NCBI GenBank assembly: GCA_947258825.1
Contig: CAMYJX010000063.1
Span: 5,703-47,262, forward strand
Direction: 5' to 3'
Source of the DNA: an uncultured Pseudomonadales bacterium
Lineage (GTDB): Bacteria; Pseudomonadota; Gammaproteobacteria; Pseudomonadales; Azotimanducaceae
DNA length: 41,560 bases
Below, one piece after another: positions 10,047-17,142 of this stretch. Numbering within the stretch: position 1 is the first letter of the stretch; the number at the start of each line of letters is the position of its first letter. Both the position numbers and the translations under genes were made by a program. The notes under the pieces were generated by a model. That model was not told the DNA's origin and made no database searches. It saw only the letters and a list, made by a program, of their open reading frames with translations.

Positions 10047-10067
10047 GCTGGTACCCCCAGCTGGTAC
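10047..10067. repeat. 13-bp-period duplication of the tRNA-Arg 3' end
   Basis: On the minus strand the end of tRNA-Arg, GTACCAGC, is repeated 13 bases downstream, inside the pair GGGCGTACCAGCT / GGGGGTACCAGCC. Direct copies of tRNA 3' ends can mark old integration sites, but no integrase or mobile DNA is near, so a slippage duplication is the simpler reading. Confidence 0.6.
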
Positions 10068-10138
10068 GCCCGGAAGGACTCGAACCTTCAACCGTCGGCT
10101 TAGAAGGCCGATGCTCTATCCAGTTGAGCTACGGGCGC
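10062..10138 (-). tRNA. tRNA-Arg (TCT anticodon)
   Basis: The minus strand gives a complete 77-base cloverleaf: acceptor GCGCCCG paired with CGGGCGT (one G-T pair), D-arm TAGCTCAACTGGATAGAGC, anticodon stem-loop TCGGC-CTTCTAA-GCCGA with anticodon TCT, T-arm GGTTCGAGTCC, and an encoded CCA. It lies between tRNA-Pro and tRNA-His in one apparent transcript. The 149 bp that separate it from tRNA-His hold no other tRNA. Confidence 0.96.
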
Positions 10139-10237
10139 ATTGGGCCGGCGGGACATCGGCGCCAGATACCTTTACCAGCCTGTGCGATTAAAGGCCGGGG
10201 TTCCGCTTCGTTGGTACCTGCCGCTCGCTTCGAGAAG

Positions 10238-10314
10238 TGGTCGGGGTAGAGAGATTCGAACTCCCGACATCCTGCTCCCAAAGCAGGCGCGCTACCAGAC
10301 TGCGCTATACCCCG
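10238..10314 (-). tRNA. tRNA-Pro (TGG anticodon)
   Basis: The minus strand gives a full cloverleaf: acceptor CGGGGTA paired with TACCCCG, D-arm AGCGCAGTCTGGTAGCGC, anticodon stem-loop CCTGC-TTTGGGA-GCAGG with anticodon TGG, T-arm AGTTCGAATCT, and an encoded CCA. It is the first gene of the tRNA operon, about 17-20 bases after the expected transcription start. Confidence 0.96.
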
Positions 10315-10337
10315 ACGGGTCGCTGAAAAACCGCGCG

Positions 10338-10366
10338 ATGATACTGAGGCCATCGGGGGGCGTCAA
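10338..10366 (-). promoter_or_regulatory. Sigma-70 promoter of the tRNA-Pro/Arg/His operon
   Basis: On the minus strand TTGACG (5 of 6) and TATCAT (5 of 6) are separated by exactly 17 bp, just upstream of tRNA-Pro. The -10 box is followed by a GC-rich discriminator, CGCGCGG. Stable-RNA promoters under stringent (ppGpp) control usually have such discriminators. Position and match make this the best promoter prediction in the window. Confidence 0.8.
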
Positions 10367-10367
10367 A

Positions 10368-10403
10368 CCGCGCCGGCGCCGCACGGGCGCCGCGGCGGCG
10401 CGG
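10368..10403. other. GC-rich nested inverted repeat between tRNA-Pro and folD
   Basis: The outer arms CCGCGCCG (10368-10375) and CGGCGCGG (10396-10403) are perfect complements. Inside them GCGCC (10376-10380) pairs with GGCGC (10386-10390) around the loop GCACG, leaving a five-base bulge. It lies directly behind the -35 box of the tRNA promoter and 114 bp before folD. No T-run follows on either strand, so it is not a standard terminator. Confidence 0.5.
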
Positions 10404-10516
10404 GGGACAAGCCCATGCTGGCACCTTAGGGCCTCGCTGGCGCCGACGAACCGAGCCAGCAACCCTCCCAAAAGCCCGCCAGCATGTAGAATGCGCTCCT
10501 CGACCGGGGGAAAGCG

Positions 10517-11398
10517 ATGGCCGCACGGATTCTCAATGGCAACTCCATATCCAAAGACTTGCGTCAGGAGATCGGCCAGCTCGTCCAGCAACGGACTTCG
10601 AAAGGTTTGCGCACCCCAGGGCTCGCGGTACTTCTGGTCGGCAACGATCCCGCTTCCGAAATTTATGTGAAGCACAAACGCAGAGACTGCGAGGAGGTGG
10701 GGTACCACTCAAACGTACAGCACCTTTCCGCAAACATTACTCAGGAGGAACTCGAAGAAAGGGTTGTCGATCTGAATCGGGATGCCCGAATCGACGGCAT
10801 TCTGGTGCAGTTGCCGCTGCCTTCTCACATTGATGCCGCCAGAGTCATCGACCGGATCGATCCGGCGAAAGACGTGGACGGCCATCATCCTTACAACATC
10901 GGCCGACTGGCGTTGCGCCGACCCGCCCTTCGCTCCTGCACCCCCAAGGGCGTCATGCTCCTCCTGGAGCATACGGACGTTCCCATACGCGGTCTGGATG
11001 CGACCGTCATCGGCGCGTCGAATCACGTCGGACGGCCCATGGGTCTGGAGCTTCTGCTGGCGGGATGCACGGTGACGACGGCCCACAAGTTTTCCCGGGA
11101 CACGCGGGGCGCCGTCGGGTCCGCTGACATAGTCGTGTCGGCGGTGGGCAAGCCGGGGCTGGTCCCCGGGGATTGGATCAAACCCGGGGCAATCGTCATC
11201 GACGTAGGCATTACCCGCGATGCCAACGGCAAGCTGCGCGGAGATATCGCCTTCGACGAAGCGGTCGAGCGGGCAAGCTGGATAACGCCGGTGCCCGGCG
11301 GGGTCGGCCCCATGACGCGGGTTGCCATGCTGCAGAATACCCTGACCGCTGCGGAAGCGCTCGACGCCAGCCGAGCTCCGGGAACAGGAAACCCATGA
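10517..11398 (+). CDS. folD: Bifunctional methylene-THF dehydrogenase / methenyl-THF cyclohydrolase
   Basis: Cytosolic enzyme that interconverts 5,10-methylene-, 5,10-methenyl- and 10-formyl-tetrahydrofolate, using NADP, and so supplies C1 units for purines, fMet and thymidylate. The 293-residue product has the active-site Tyr50 and Lys54 (YVKHK), the substrate loop GILVQLPLP, the nucleotide-binding loop [10 protein letters not shown] and the C-terminal signature [11 protein letters not shown]. The ATG at 10517 is preceded by GGGGGAAAGCG. A possible -10 box TAGAAT lies about 25 bp upstream, but its -35 is poor. Its stop overlaps the ribosome site of lpxH. folD next to a tRNA cluster and tig is the Pseudomonas arrangement. 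Confidence 0.97.
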   Translation: MAARILNGNSISKDLRQEIGQLVQQRTSKGLRTPGLAVLLVGNDPASEIYVKHKRRDCEEVGYHSNVQHLSANITQEELEERVVDLNRDARIDGILVQLPLPSHIDAARVIDRIDPAKDVDGHHPYNIGRLALRRPALRSCTPKGVMLLLEHTDVPIRGLDATVIGASNHVGRPMGLELLLAGCTVTTAHKFSRDTRGAVGSADIVVSAVGKPGLVPGDWIKPGAIVIDVGITRDANGKLRGDIAFDEAVERASWITPVPGGVGPMTRVAMLQNTLTAAEALDASRAPGTGNP

Positions 11399-11407
11399 GG
11401 AGGCACG

Positions 11408-12057
11408 GTGACCCGGCTTTTTGTCTCTGACCTGCACCTGGAGACTCCCGAGAGCCTCCAGTTTCAAGCGTTCTCTCGAATGCTCGACCGGGAAAGCAGG
11501 CGAGTAGATGAGATCTTTCTTCTGGGGGACTTGTGCGAAGTCTGGATCGGCGACGACGATGATGGACCGCTGGCGCGCAGCCTGACCAAGGTTCTTGCAG
11601 CGGCCTCGACGAGAATCCCCGTTTACGCGATGGCCGGCAATCGTGATTTCCTGTTCGGCACGGCGTTCGAGACCACCACGGGTTGCCGGCTGCTACCTGA
11701 CCCTTTCCGGCTGGAGAACGGGACGCTTCTCAGCCACGGCGACGCTTTCTGCACCGAAGACAAGGACTACCAGGAATTGCGGGCCCTGCTGCGCTCGCCG
11801 GCCTGGCAGCAGGGCATCCTCGAGCGCTCGCTGCAGGAGCGCCGGGAGATGGCGGCCGCCATGCGCGCCCAAAGCAAGGCAAGCAACGCCAACAAGCCGG
11901 AAAACATCATGGACGTTTCTCGGGGGTGCACCTTCACCCGTGGGGTCGCCGCTACGTGCTCGGCGCCTGGGCGCGCTGCGGTTGGGCGATCAAGGAAGCG
12001 TCATCGGGTGAGCTGAGTCTGCGCTGCTTCCCGCTGGCAAGCCGCTGTGAAATCTGA
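11408..12057 (+). pseudogene. lpxH: UDP-2,3-diacylglucosamine diphosphatase with internal deletion and frameshift
   Basis: LpxH makes lipid X in lipid A synthesis and is normally essential. The start is GTG at 11408 with a strong GAGGAGG ribosome site overlapping the folD stop. The N-terminal part is normal for the calcineurin-like fold: SDLHL (Asp8, His10), GDL (Asp41), GNRDF (Asn78), LLSHGD (His110), and ANKPENIMDV ending at residue 170. After base 11917 the frame breaks. The remaining in-frame sequence, ending at 12016, is not LpxH-like. In the frame shifted by one, VHLHPWGRRYVLGAW and the rest of a normal LpxH C-terminus run to TGA at 12055-12057. About 70-75 bp, including the metal-binding HGHTHRP motif, appear to be missing. 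The product as read would be inactive. Real decay and assembly error are both possible. Confidence 0.85.
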
Positions 12058-12688
12058 ACTGATCGTCGGGCTCTGCAATCAGTCGGGCCTCCGCTGCCAG
12101 CAGCACAGCCAGCCGCCCGTCGACAGGCTCCTGCGCGTAGAGCTCCGCAAGCTCGAGGTAGTGCTTGAAGTGGCGAGCTTCAGATGCCAGCAAAGCCTCG
12201 TAAAACTCCGCTAGATCAGGCGGAAGAACGGCAATCAGCCCGGAAAATCGCTCGCAGGATCGCGCTTCGACGATGGCGCCAACGAGCAGCGTATCCACTA
12301 ATCGGCCGGGTTCTCCGGAACGAACCAGAGCCCGCAAACCCGCGGCATAACGACTGGGAGAAAGGTGAACGTAGCGGACGTCGTGGCGATCCATGGCGGC
12401 CAGCACCTGCTCGAAGTGACGCAGCTCCTCCCTGGCGAGACGTGAGAGCCGGTGCAAGAGCGCCGGACGGTCGACGTAGCGATAAAGCAGGCTGAGCGCG
12501 GTTCCGGCGGCCTTTTTCTCGCAGTTGGCGTGATCGATGAGCAGCTCCGGGAGTCTTTTTGCTGCCTCTGCGAACCAGGCCACAGGCGTGGGGCAACCCA
12601 GGAAATCACGGATCGTGGCCAGCTGACCCGGCAGGGTTTTCCCCCGGTCGCCGGACCGGGTAGCGGCGGATGCCTTATCGCCGTTCAT
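11990..12688 (-). CDS. miaE: tRNA-(ms2io6A)-hydroxylase MiaE
   Basis: Non-haem diiron oxygenase that hydroxylates the isopentenyl group of ms2i6A at position 37 of tRNAs reading U-starting codons. The 232-residue product shows a ferritin-like ligand set: Glu57 in HANCEKKA, Glu88 and His91 in EELRH, Glu141 in EARSCERF, and Glu170 and His173 in SEARHF. The ATG at 12686-12688 follows the DUF1289 gene by 30 bp, so the two may be co-transcribed. Its last 68 bp overlap, tail to tail, the 3' end of the original lpxH frame. Confidence 0.93.
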   Translation of the reverse strand: MNGDKASAATRSGDRGKTLPGQLATIRDFLGCPTPVAWFAEAAKRLPELLIDHANCEKKAAGTALSLLYRYVDRPALLHRLSRLAREELRHFEQVLAAMDRHDVRYVHLSPSRYAAGLRALVRSGEPGRLVDTLLVGAIVEARSCERFSGLIAVLPPDLAEFYEALLASEARHFKHYLELAELYAQEPVDGRLAVLLAAEARLIAEPDDQFRFHSGLPAGSSADSAHPMTLP

Positions 12689-12718
12689 CGGGTCATTCCG
12701 GCCAGGCTCGCAGCGTGC

Positions 12719-13186
12719 TCAATGAGCCAGCGTACGGAAGCTGCGCTCGTAGTGGGCCACGGAACGCTGGTAGAACTCACGATCGATTCGCTCTAGCAGC
12801 GCTCGCGGAACATTCTCCGCATCCAGCCCCTGCTTCTGATGGGCGTGCAGGCCCAGCCCTACTTCAGCAAGATCTGCAGGCCGCCTCTGCAATCGCCGCA
12901 GCACCTCATAGGCCAGATTAAAGGCATCGTAAGCATCCGCTTCAAAAACATTCAGCGCATTGGCACGGGAACGCAGCGCCGGTTCATCGATCAGTTGCAG
13001 GAAATCCCGGACGGTCCCCTCTCGAATGGCCAGAAGACGCTGCCATACCAGCTGTCGCTGGCCTTCCTCGAAACCGTTCCATTGCACGATTTCATGAGCG
13101 AAGCGCTTGCAGCCCCGACATACCAGGTCGCCATAGGTCGTTGAGCAGATGCCCACGCACGGGCTTCGTTTGAGCATGCGGTCCAT
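12719..13186 (-). CDS. DUF1289 family protein of unknown function
   Basis: The 155-residue product has the short N-terminal DUF1289 domain, recognised from the cysteine pattern Cys10, Cys14, Cys23, Cys26 in SPCVGICSTTYGDLVCRGC followed by the conserved EIVQWN. The four cysteines suggest zinc or iron-sulfur binding, but this is inference. The remaining 110 residues are helical and charged with no motif I know. It lies 17 bp after tgpA and 30 bp before miaE, in the same direction. A second ATG at codon 4 is an alternative start. No function should be assigned. Confidence 0.8.
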   Translation of the reverse strand: MDRMLKRSPCVGICSTTYGDLVCRGCKRFAHEIVQWNGFEEGQRQLVWQRLLAIREGTVRDFLQLIDEPALRSRANALNVFEADAYDAFNLAYEVLRRLQRRPADLAEVGLGLHAHQKQGLDAENVPRALLERIDREFYQRSVAHYERSFRTLAH

Positions 13187-13203
13187 TTTTCAGCGAGTCA
13201 GAT

Positions 13204-15255
13204 TCAGCGCGCGTTAGAAAATGCCAGATGGAACCTGAGCCTGCTGAGCTGCACGCGCAGATGCCGCAGATCTCGACCGTCCCAGTCTGTTCCAGGATTG
13301 TACAGCAGACGGTTAATCTCAGCGATCACCGGCTCGGTCTGCTCCCTCGACAACCCGCCCTGCTCCGCGACCCTGGTCAGGAACACGCCCGGGCTCTCGG
13401 CCGGTGCCCGCTGCCACCCATATCCCGCCAGCGCCTCGCAGAACCGGCCGAACAGTTTTTCCACCGGATGTCGCCGAAGCGGTCGGCGACGCCAGAAAAG
13501 CGACAAAGCAACCAGGCCGACGGTCGCCCCGCCACCGATCAGAATCGCCGCCCCCACACGGGCGGAAGTCACCTCACCGAGCAGATTCTTCAGCACGCCG
13601 CTCTGCAGCTGGCCGTCATAGCCAACCACCCAGAGGTTCCAGCGGTGTTCCAGCGAGTCCGCCCAAAAAAGCAAGTCGCTTACCATGACCCAGCCGCCGA
13701 ACCGGGCACTGGTGAAAGCCGACAGGCTCGCCCTGTCTTCTGCCGACAACGCGGCACTCAGACCTTCTTCTATCCTTGCAGGGGCAACGGCAAATGTAGG
13801 ATCCACCCGCTGCCAACCGGTTCCCGGCAACCAGTACTCGACCCAGGCGTGCGCATCGTACTGACGGACGATGACGTGGCCGGAGATGGGATTGACCTCT
13901 CCACCCTGATAACCCCCCACCATGCGGGCAGGAACGCCCACCGAACGCAGCATGAAGACCAGGGCCCCGGCATAGTGGGTGCAGAAACCACGACGGGTAT
14001 TGAACCAGAACTCGTCGATGCTGTTCTCTCGTGGCAGCTGCGGGGGGCTGAGGGTATAAAAGAAATCCTGGTCCCGGATCCGCGCCAGAACGGACCCGAC
14101 AAACCCTTCTACGCTGCCCGAGGTTGCGAACTGCTGAGCGGCAAACGCACGAATTCGCGGGTTGTCCGCCCTCGGCAGCCACGTTTCCCGCTGCCGCAGG
14201 GAATCGGACAGTTCGGGGTCCATGTTCCAACCGGAAAAAGACCTTGCCTGGTAGCGGAACACCGAAAGCACCGGATCTCTGGATTGCAGAAGATAATCCC
14301 TCGTGAGGTAAGCGGCGGGTGAACGCGACTGCGGCGTCTCCAGCGCGAACAGCCACTCTCGCTGAGTGGGCTCGAGCAGAACTTCGTAGCTGATCGCATC
14401 GGCGTCCTCCGGCGGAAGGGGCTCAGCGGACCAGTCGGGGAGACTGCGCCCAACGGTCCAGGTCCCGGCTACGAAGCTCGAATAGACCAGACCGCGCCAG
14501 TAGAGATCGCGGCCGGCGGGTACGGATCCGTCGAAAACCACACGAAAAGCAAGCTCATCAGAGCGCGTCAGCTGAGCGACATCGCCTGGCGTCATGCGAT
14601 CACTGAGACCGGTTTTCGACGCGCCGGGAAGCGGGACCGTCCAAAGCGGCGCGATTCGAGGAAAGAACAGGAACAGCACGATGGTGAACGGCAGCGCCTG
14701 CAGCACAAGGCTGCCTGCGAGGCGCAGCGAACCCAGCGGTCGCACCCGACTGATGAGCTGGTTCATGCCGACCATGGCGGCAGTCACCACGATGGCGGCG
14801 CCCAGCTGATAGGCGGCGATCGCGATGCTCTGCTCGAACAGAAACTGGGTGGCAATGATGAAGTAACCCAGAAAGATCACCAGATAGGCGTCTCGCCGAC
14901 TCTTCATTTCGATCAGCTTCAGAGCAAAGGCCAGGATGAGCAGCGAGGCGGCGGCCTCGAGGCTGAACGAGCCGACGCCGGACAAGGCGACTCCGGCGAC
15001 GGATGCCACCACCAGCAGCAGCTTCACCCAGCGTTTGGGGTAATCCCATCGGCCCTGATAAACGCCAGTCCGCCAGTAACCGCAGAACAATCCCACGGCA
15101 ATGATGCCCGGCGACAGCTGCTGCAGAAAAGGCAGAATAACCACCGCCTGCGCGACCATGAGCAGCGCGAGGCTGTTGCGCGGAATCTGGTAGTCGATGC
15201 CGCTTTCCGCCCGGCTCGGGGCGGCAGTCTGAAGCTGTGTTTCAGGAGACGCCAT
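13204..15255 (-). CDS. tgpA: TgpA-like membrane transglutaminase (DUF3488/transglutaminase/DUF4129)
   Basis: Inner-membrane protein with a periplasmic transglutaminase-like domain. P. aeruginosa TgpA is the named relative, and its physiological substrate is unclear. The 683-residue product has a cluster of hydrophobic helices in the first 200 residues and a transglutaminase core with Cys425 in RRGFCTHYAG, His469 in YDAHAWVEYW and Asp485 in RVDPT. A last membrane helix at about 575 (AAILIGGGATVGLVALSLF) precedes a C-terminal cytoplasmic DUF4129 segment. The frame is open 32 codons further upstream, but the ATG at 15253-15255 gives the family N-terminus and overlaps the DUF58 stop by 14 bp. It is part of the moxR-DUF58-tgpA unit. 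Confidence 0.9.
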   Translation of the reverse strand: MASPETQLQTAAPSRAESGIDYQIPRNSLALLMVAQAVVILPFLQQLSPGIIAVGLFCGYWRTGVYQGRWDYPKRWVKLLLVVASVAGVALSGVGSFSLEAAASLLILAFALKLIEMKSRRDAYLVIFLGYFIIATQFLFEQSIAIAAYQLGAAIVVTAAMVGMNQLISRVRPLGSLRLAGSLVLQALPFTIVLFLFFPRIAPLWTVPLPGASKTGLSDRMTPGDVAQLTRSDELAFRVVFDGSVPAGRDLYWRGLVYSSFVAGTWTVGRSLPDWSAEPLPPEDADAISYEVLLEPTQREWLFALETPQSRSPAAYLTRDYLLQSRDPVLSVFRYQARSFSGWNMDPELSDSLRQRETWLPRADNPRIRAFAAQQFATSGSVEGFVGSVLARIRDQDFFYTLSPPQLPRENSIDEFWFNTRRGFCTHYAGALVFMLRSVGVPARMVGGYQGGEVNPISGHVIVRQYDAHAWVEYWLPGTGWQRVDPTFAVAPARIEEGLSAALSAEDRASLSAFTSARFGGWVMVSDLLFWADSLEHRWNLWVVGYDGQLQSGVLKNLLGEVTSARVGAAILIGGGATVGLVALSLFWRRRPLRRHPVEKLFGRFCEALAGYGWQRAPAESPGVFLTRVAEQGGLSREQTEPVIAEINRLLYNPGTDWDGRDLRHLRVQLSRLRFHLAFSNAR

Positions 15256-16213
15256 ACAGTGCCAACGACCGCAACACCCGTTCAAGGTGGGCTTCGCCCA
15301 CGCCGGGGCTGATTTCCTGGGCTCCCGGACGCAGCCCGAATTCAAGCTCACGGCGCGAAGCGGTCAACGCCATACCCGTCAATCTGCTCAGACGCTCCTC
15401 GACGTCACCGGCCACACTTTCCATGTCCAGCCAGAGCCTCGGCTCCACGTAGCTCGCGTAGCGCTTTACCATCAGCTCGCCGCCCCTGGCATAGGAGCGC
15501 CAGATGATGTGCTTCACCGGATCTCCGCGTTGGTAGCCTTTGATGTCGGTGAAGTCCTCGCTGCCCTGAGGATCAATGAGCTCTCCTTCATCCCGACGGC
15601 CTGAGACGGTCGCAGGAAACTCCTGGAACAGCGGAAGCGGATACACCAGCGCCCTTGCATCCAGGTCCACCCAGGTCCAGGCGCGGAGGAGACCCAGCGG
15701 GTAGTAAGTCTCCACCAGCAGGCGGCCAGGATCCAGATAACCACGCGCGTGCGCTTTGACGTACAGGCGCACGGTATCCGCTTCCTGCTCGTAGAGCTCC
15801 GCCCACTGAACGATGCCGTCGGGCCATCCAAGCTGAATGCCCTCTCTGCCCCGACCCTGAGGCCTGACCATGCGCAGCGTGAACTCGATGTCTTCGCCGA
15901 CGAAACCCGCCCGGGCCCCTGCCAGCTCGAGCCGAAGGCCGGAGAGATTACGGAAGGTGTAGAGGATGGTGACCAGAAATGTGCTTCCCAGCAGGAAGGC
16001 AACGCCGTAGACCAGGCTCGCCTGATAGTTGATGGCAGCCAGCACCAGCAAAGCGATGAGCCCGCCGAATGCAAATCCAGTGCGGGTCGGAAAGATGAAG
16101 ATATTTCTCTGGGAAAGCGTGATCTGAGGGCTTGGCGGTATTCTTCGGTCGAGCCAGCGGCCGAAACGCTGGCCAAGAAAGCTGGATTCCGAATCTGCAG
16201 CAGTGGCGTCCAC
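15242..16213 (-). CDS. DUF58 domain membrane protein
   Basis: The 323-residue product has two hydrophobic segments at about residues 47-88 (AFGGLIALLVLAAINYQ and YGVAFLLGSTFLVTILY). A DUF58 domain follows, with the signature EDFTDIKGYQRGDPVKHIIW at about 217-236 followed by RSYARGGELMVKRY. DUF58 proteins are regularly encoded with MoxR ATPases and transglutaminases and are thought to work with them at the membrane, with von Willebrand-like folds. The specific role is not known. The start is GTG at 16211-16213, 7 bp after the moxR stop. The 3' end overlaps tgpA by 14 bp, indicating translational coupling. Confidence 0.88.
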   Translation of the reverse strand: MDATAADSESSFLGQRFGRWLDRRIPPSPQITLSQRNIFIFPTRTGFAFGGLIALLVLAAINYQASLVYGVAFLLGSTFLVTILYTFRNLSGLRLELAGARAGFVGEDIEFTLRMVRPQGRGREGIQLGWPDGIVQWAELYEQEADTVRLYVKAHARGYLDPGRLLVETYYPLGLLRAWTWVDLDARALVYPLPLFQEFPATVSGRRDEGELIDPQGSEDFTDIKGYQRGDPVKHIIWRSYARGGELMVKRYASYVEPRLWLDMESVAGDVEERLSRLTGMALTASRRELEFGLRPGAQEISPGVGEAHLERVLRSLALYGVS

Positions 16214-16220
16214 GGCCCGC

Positions 16221-17141
16221 TCAGCCTACGACATCGACACCGGAAAGCAGTTTCTGCGCGAGCGCGCCACCACCGTGACCGGCGTAGTCGGCAGCTTCCC
16301 GAAGCCGATGTTCCACCACGCTGGGCAGCACCGCCTGCACGTCCTCGGGCACGACGTGACTTCGATCGTGCAGCAAAGCCCAGGCTCGGGCTGCATGAAG
16401 CAACGCCAGCGCTCCTCGCGGTGAAAGGCCGAAAGCGAACTCGGCGCCGTGACGGCTGTGCGCAACGAGGCGCTGAATGTACTCGATGAGCGGATCGGAC
16501 ACCCGGATGTCGTCTACCGCATTCTGCAGCGACTGCAGGCCGTCGGCATCCAGCTGAGGCGCCAGGCTACCGAGCTCGCGGCGCTTGTCTCCCCCTCTGA
16601 GCAGCTCGCGTTCGGCGTCCGGTTCCGGGTAGCCGAGCTCGATACGCATGAGAAAGCGATCCAGCTGCGATTCCGGCAGCGGAAAGGTACCGGTCTGAGT
16701 CACCGGATTCTGCGTCGCAATGACGAAGAAAGGATCCGGCAGCGCTCTGGTAAGCCCATCGGCCGTGACCTGGCCCTCTTCCATGGCTTCCAGCAGCGCG
16801 CTCTGGCTCTTGGGCGTCGCGCGATTGATCTCGTCCGCCAATACCACCTGGGCAAACAGCGGCCCCTCGATAAACCGGAAATCTCCGCTGTCGCGATTGA
16901 AAACCGATACGCCGATGATGTCGGATGGCAGCACGTCGCTGGTGAACTGGATGCGGTTGTAGGTCAGCCCGAGCACCTTGGCAAGCGCGTGGGACAGAAG
17001 GGTTTTGCCCATGCCGGGCAGGTCTTCGATAAGCAGATGACCACGGGCTAGGAGACAGGCCAGAGCGAGCTTGATCTGCCCCTCTTTGCCAAGCAGAACG
17101 CCGTTCAGCGCGCCGAGCAGAGCCTGGACCTGATCTTTCAC
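16221..17141 (-). CDS. MoxR family AAA+ ATPase
   Basis: Cytosolic AAA+ chaperone-like ATPase. MoxR proteins help assemble or activate partner complexes encoded nearby, here presumably the DUF58 and TgpA proteins. With the GTG at 17139-17141 the product is 306 residues: Walker A LPGMGKT at 41-47, Walker B VVLADEINRA with Asp103 and Glu104, sensor-1 ATQNP, and the family's PLPESQLDRF box. The frame is also open to an ATG at 17198, but that would overlap purF by 56 bp and add a Ser/Thr-rich tail unlike the family. The GTG sits 1 bp after the purF stop, though without a good ribosome site, so the start is less certain than the identity. Confidence 0.88.
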   Translation of the reverse strand: MKDQVQALLGALNGVLLGKEGQIKLALACLLARGHLLIEDLPGMGKTLLSHALAKVLGLTYNRIQFTSDVLPSDIIGVSVFNRDSGDFRFIEGPLFAQVVLADEINRATPKSQSALLEAMEEGQVTADGLTRALPDPFFVIATQNPVTQTGTFPLPESQLDRFLMRIELGYPEPDAERELLRGGDKRRELGSLAPQLDADGLQSLQNAVDDIRVSDPLIEYIQRLVAHSRHGAEFAFGLSPRGALALLHAARAWALLHDRSHVVPEDVQAVLPSVVEHRLREAADYAGHGGGALAQKLLSGVDVVG

Positions 17142-17142
17142 G

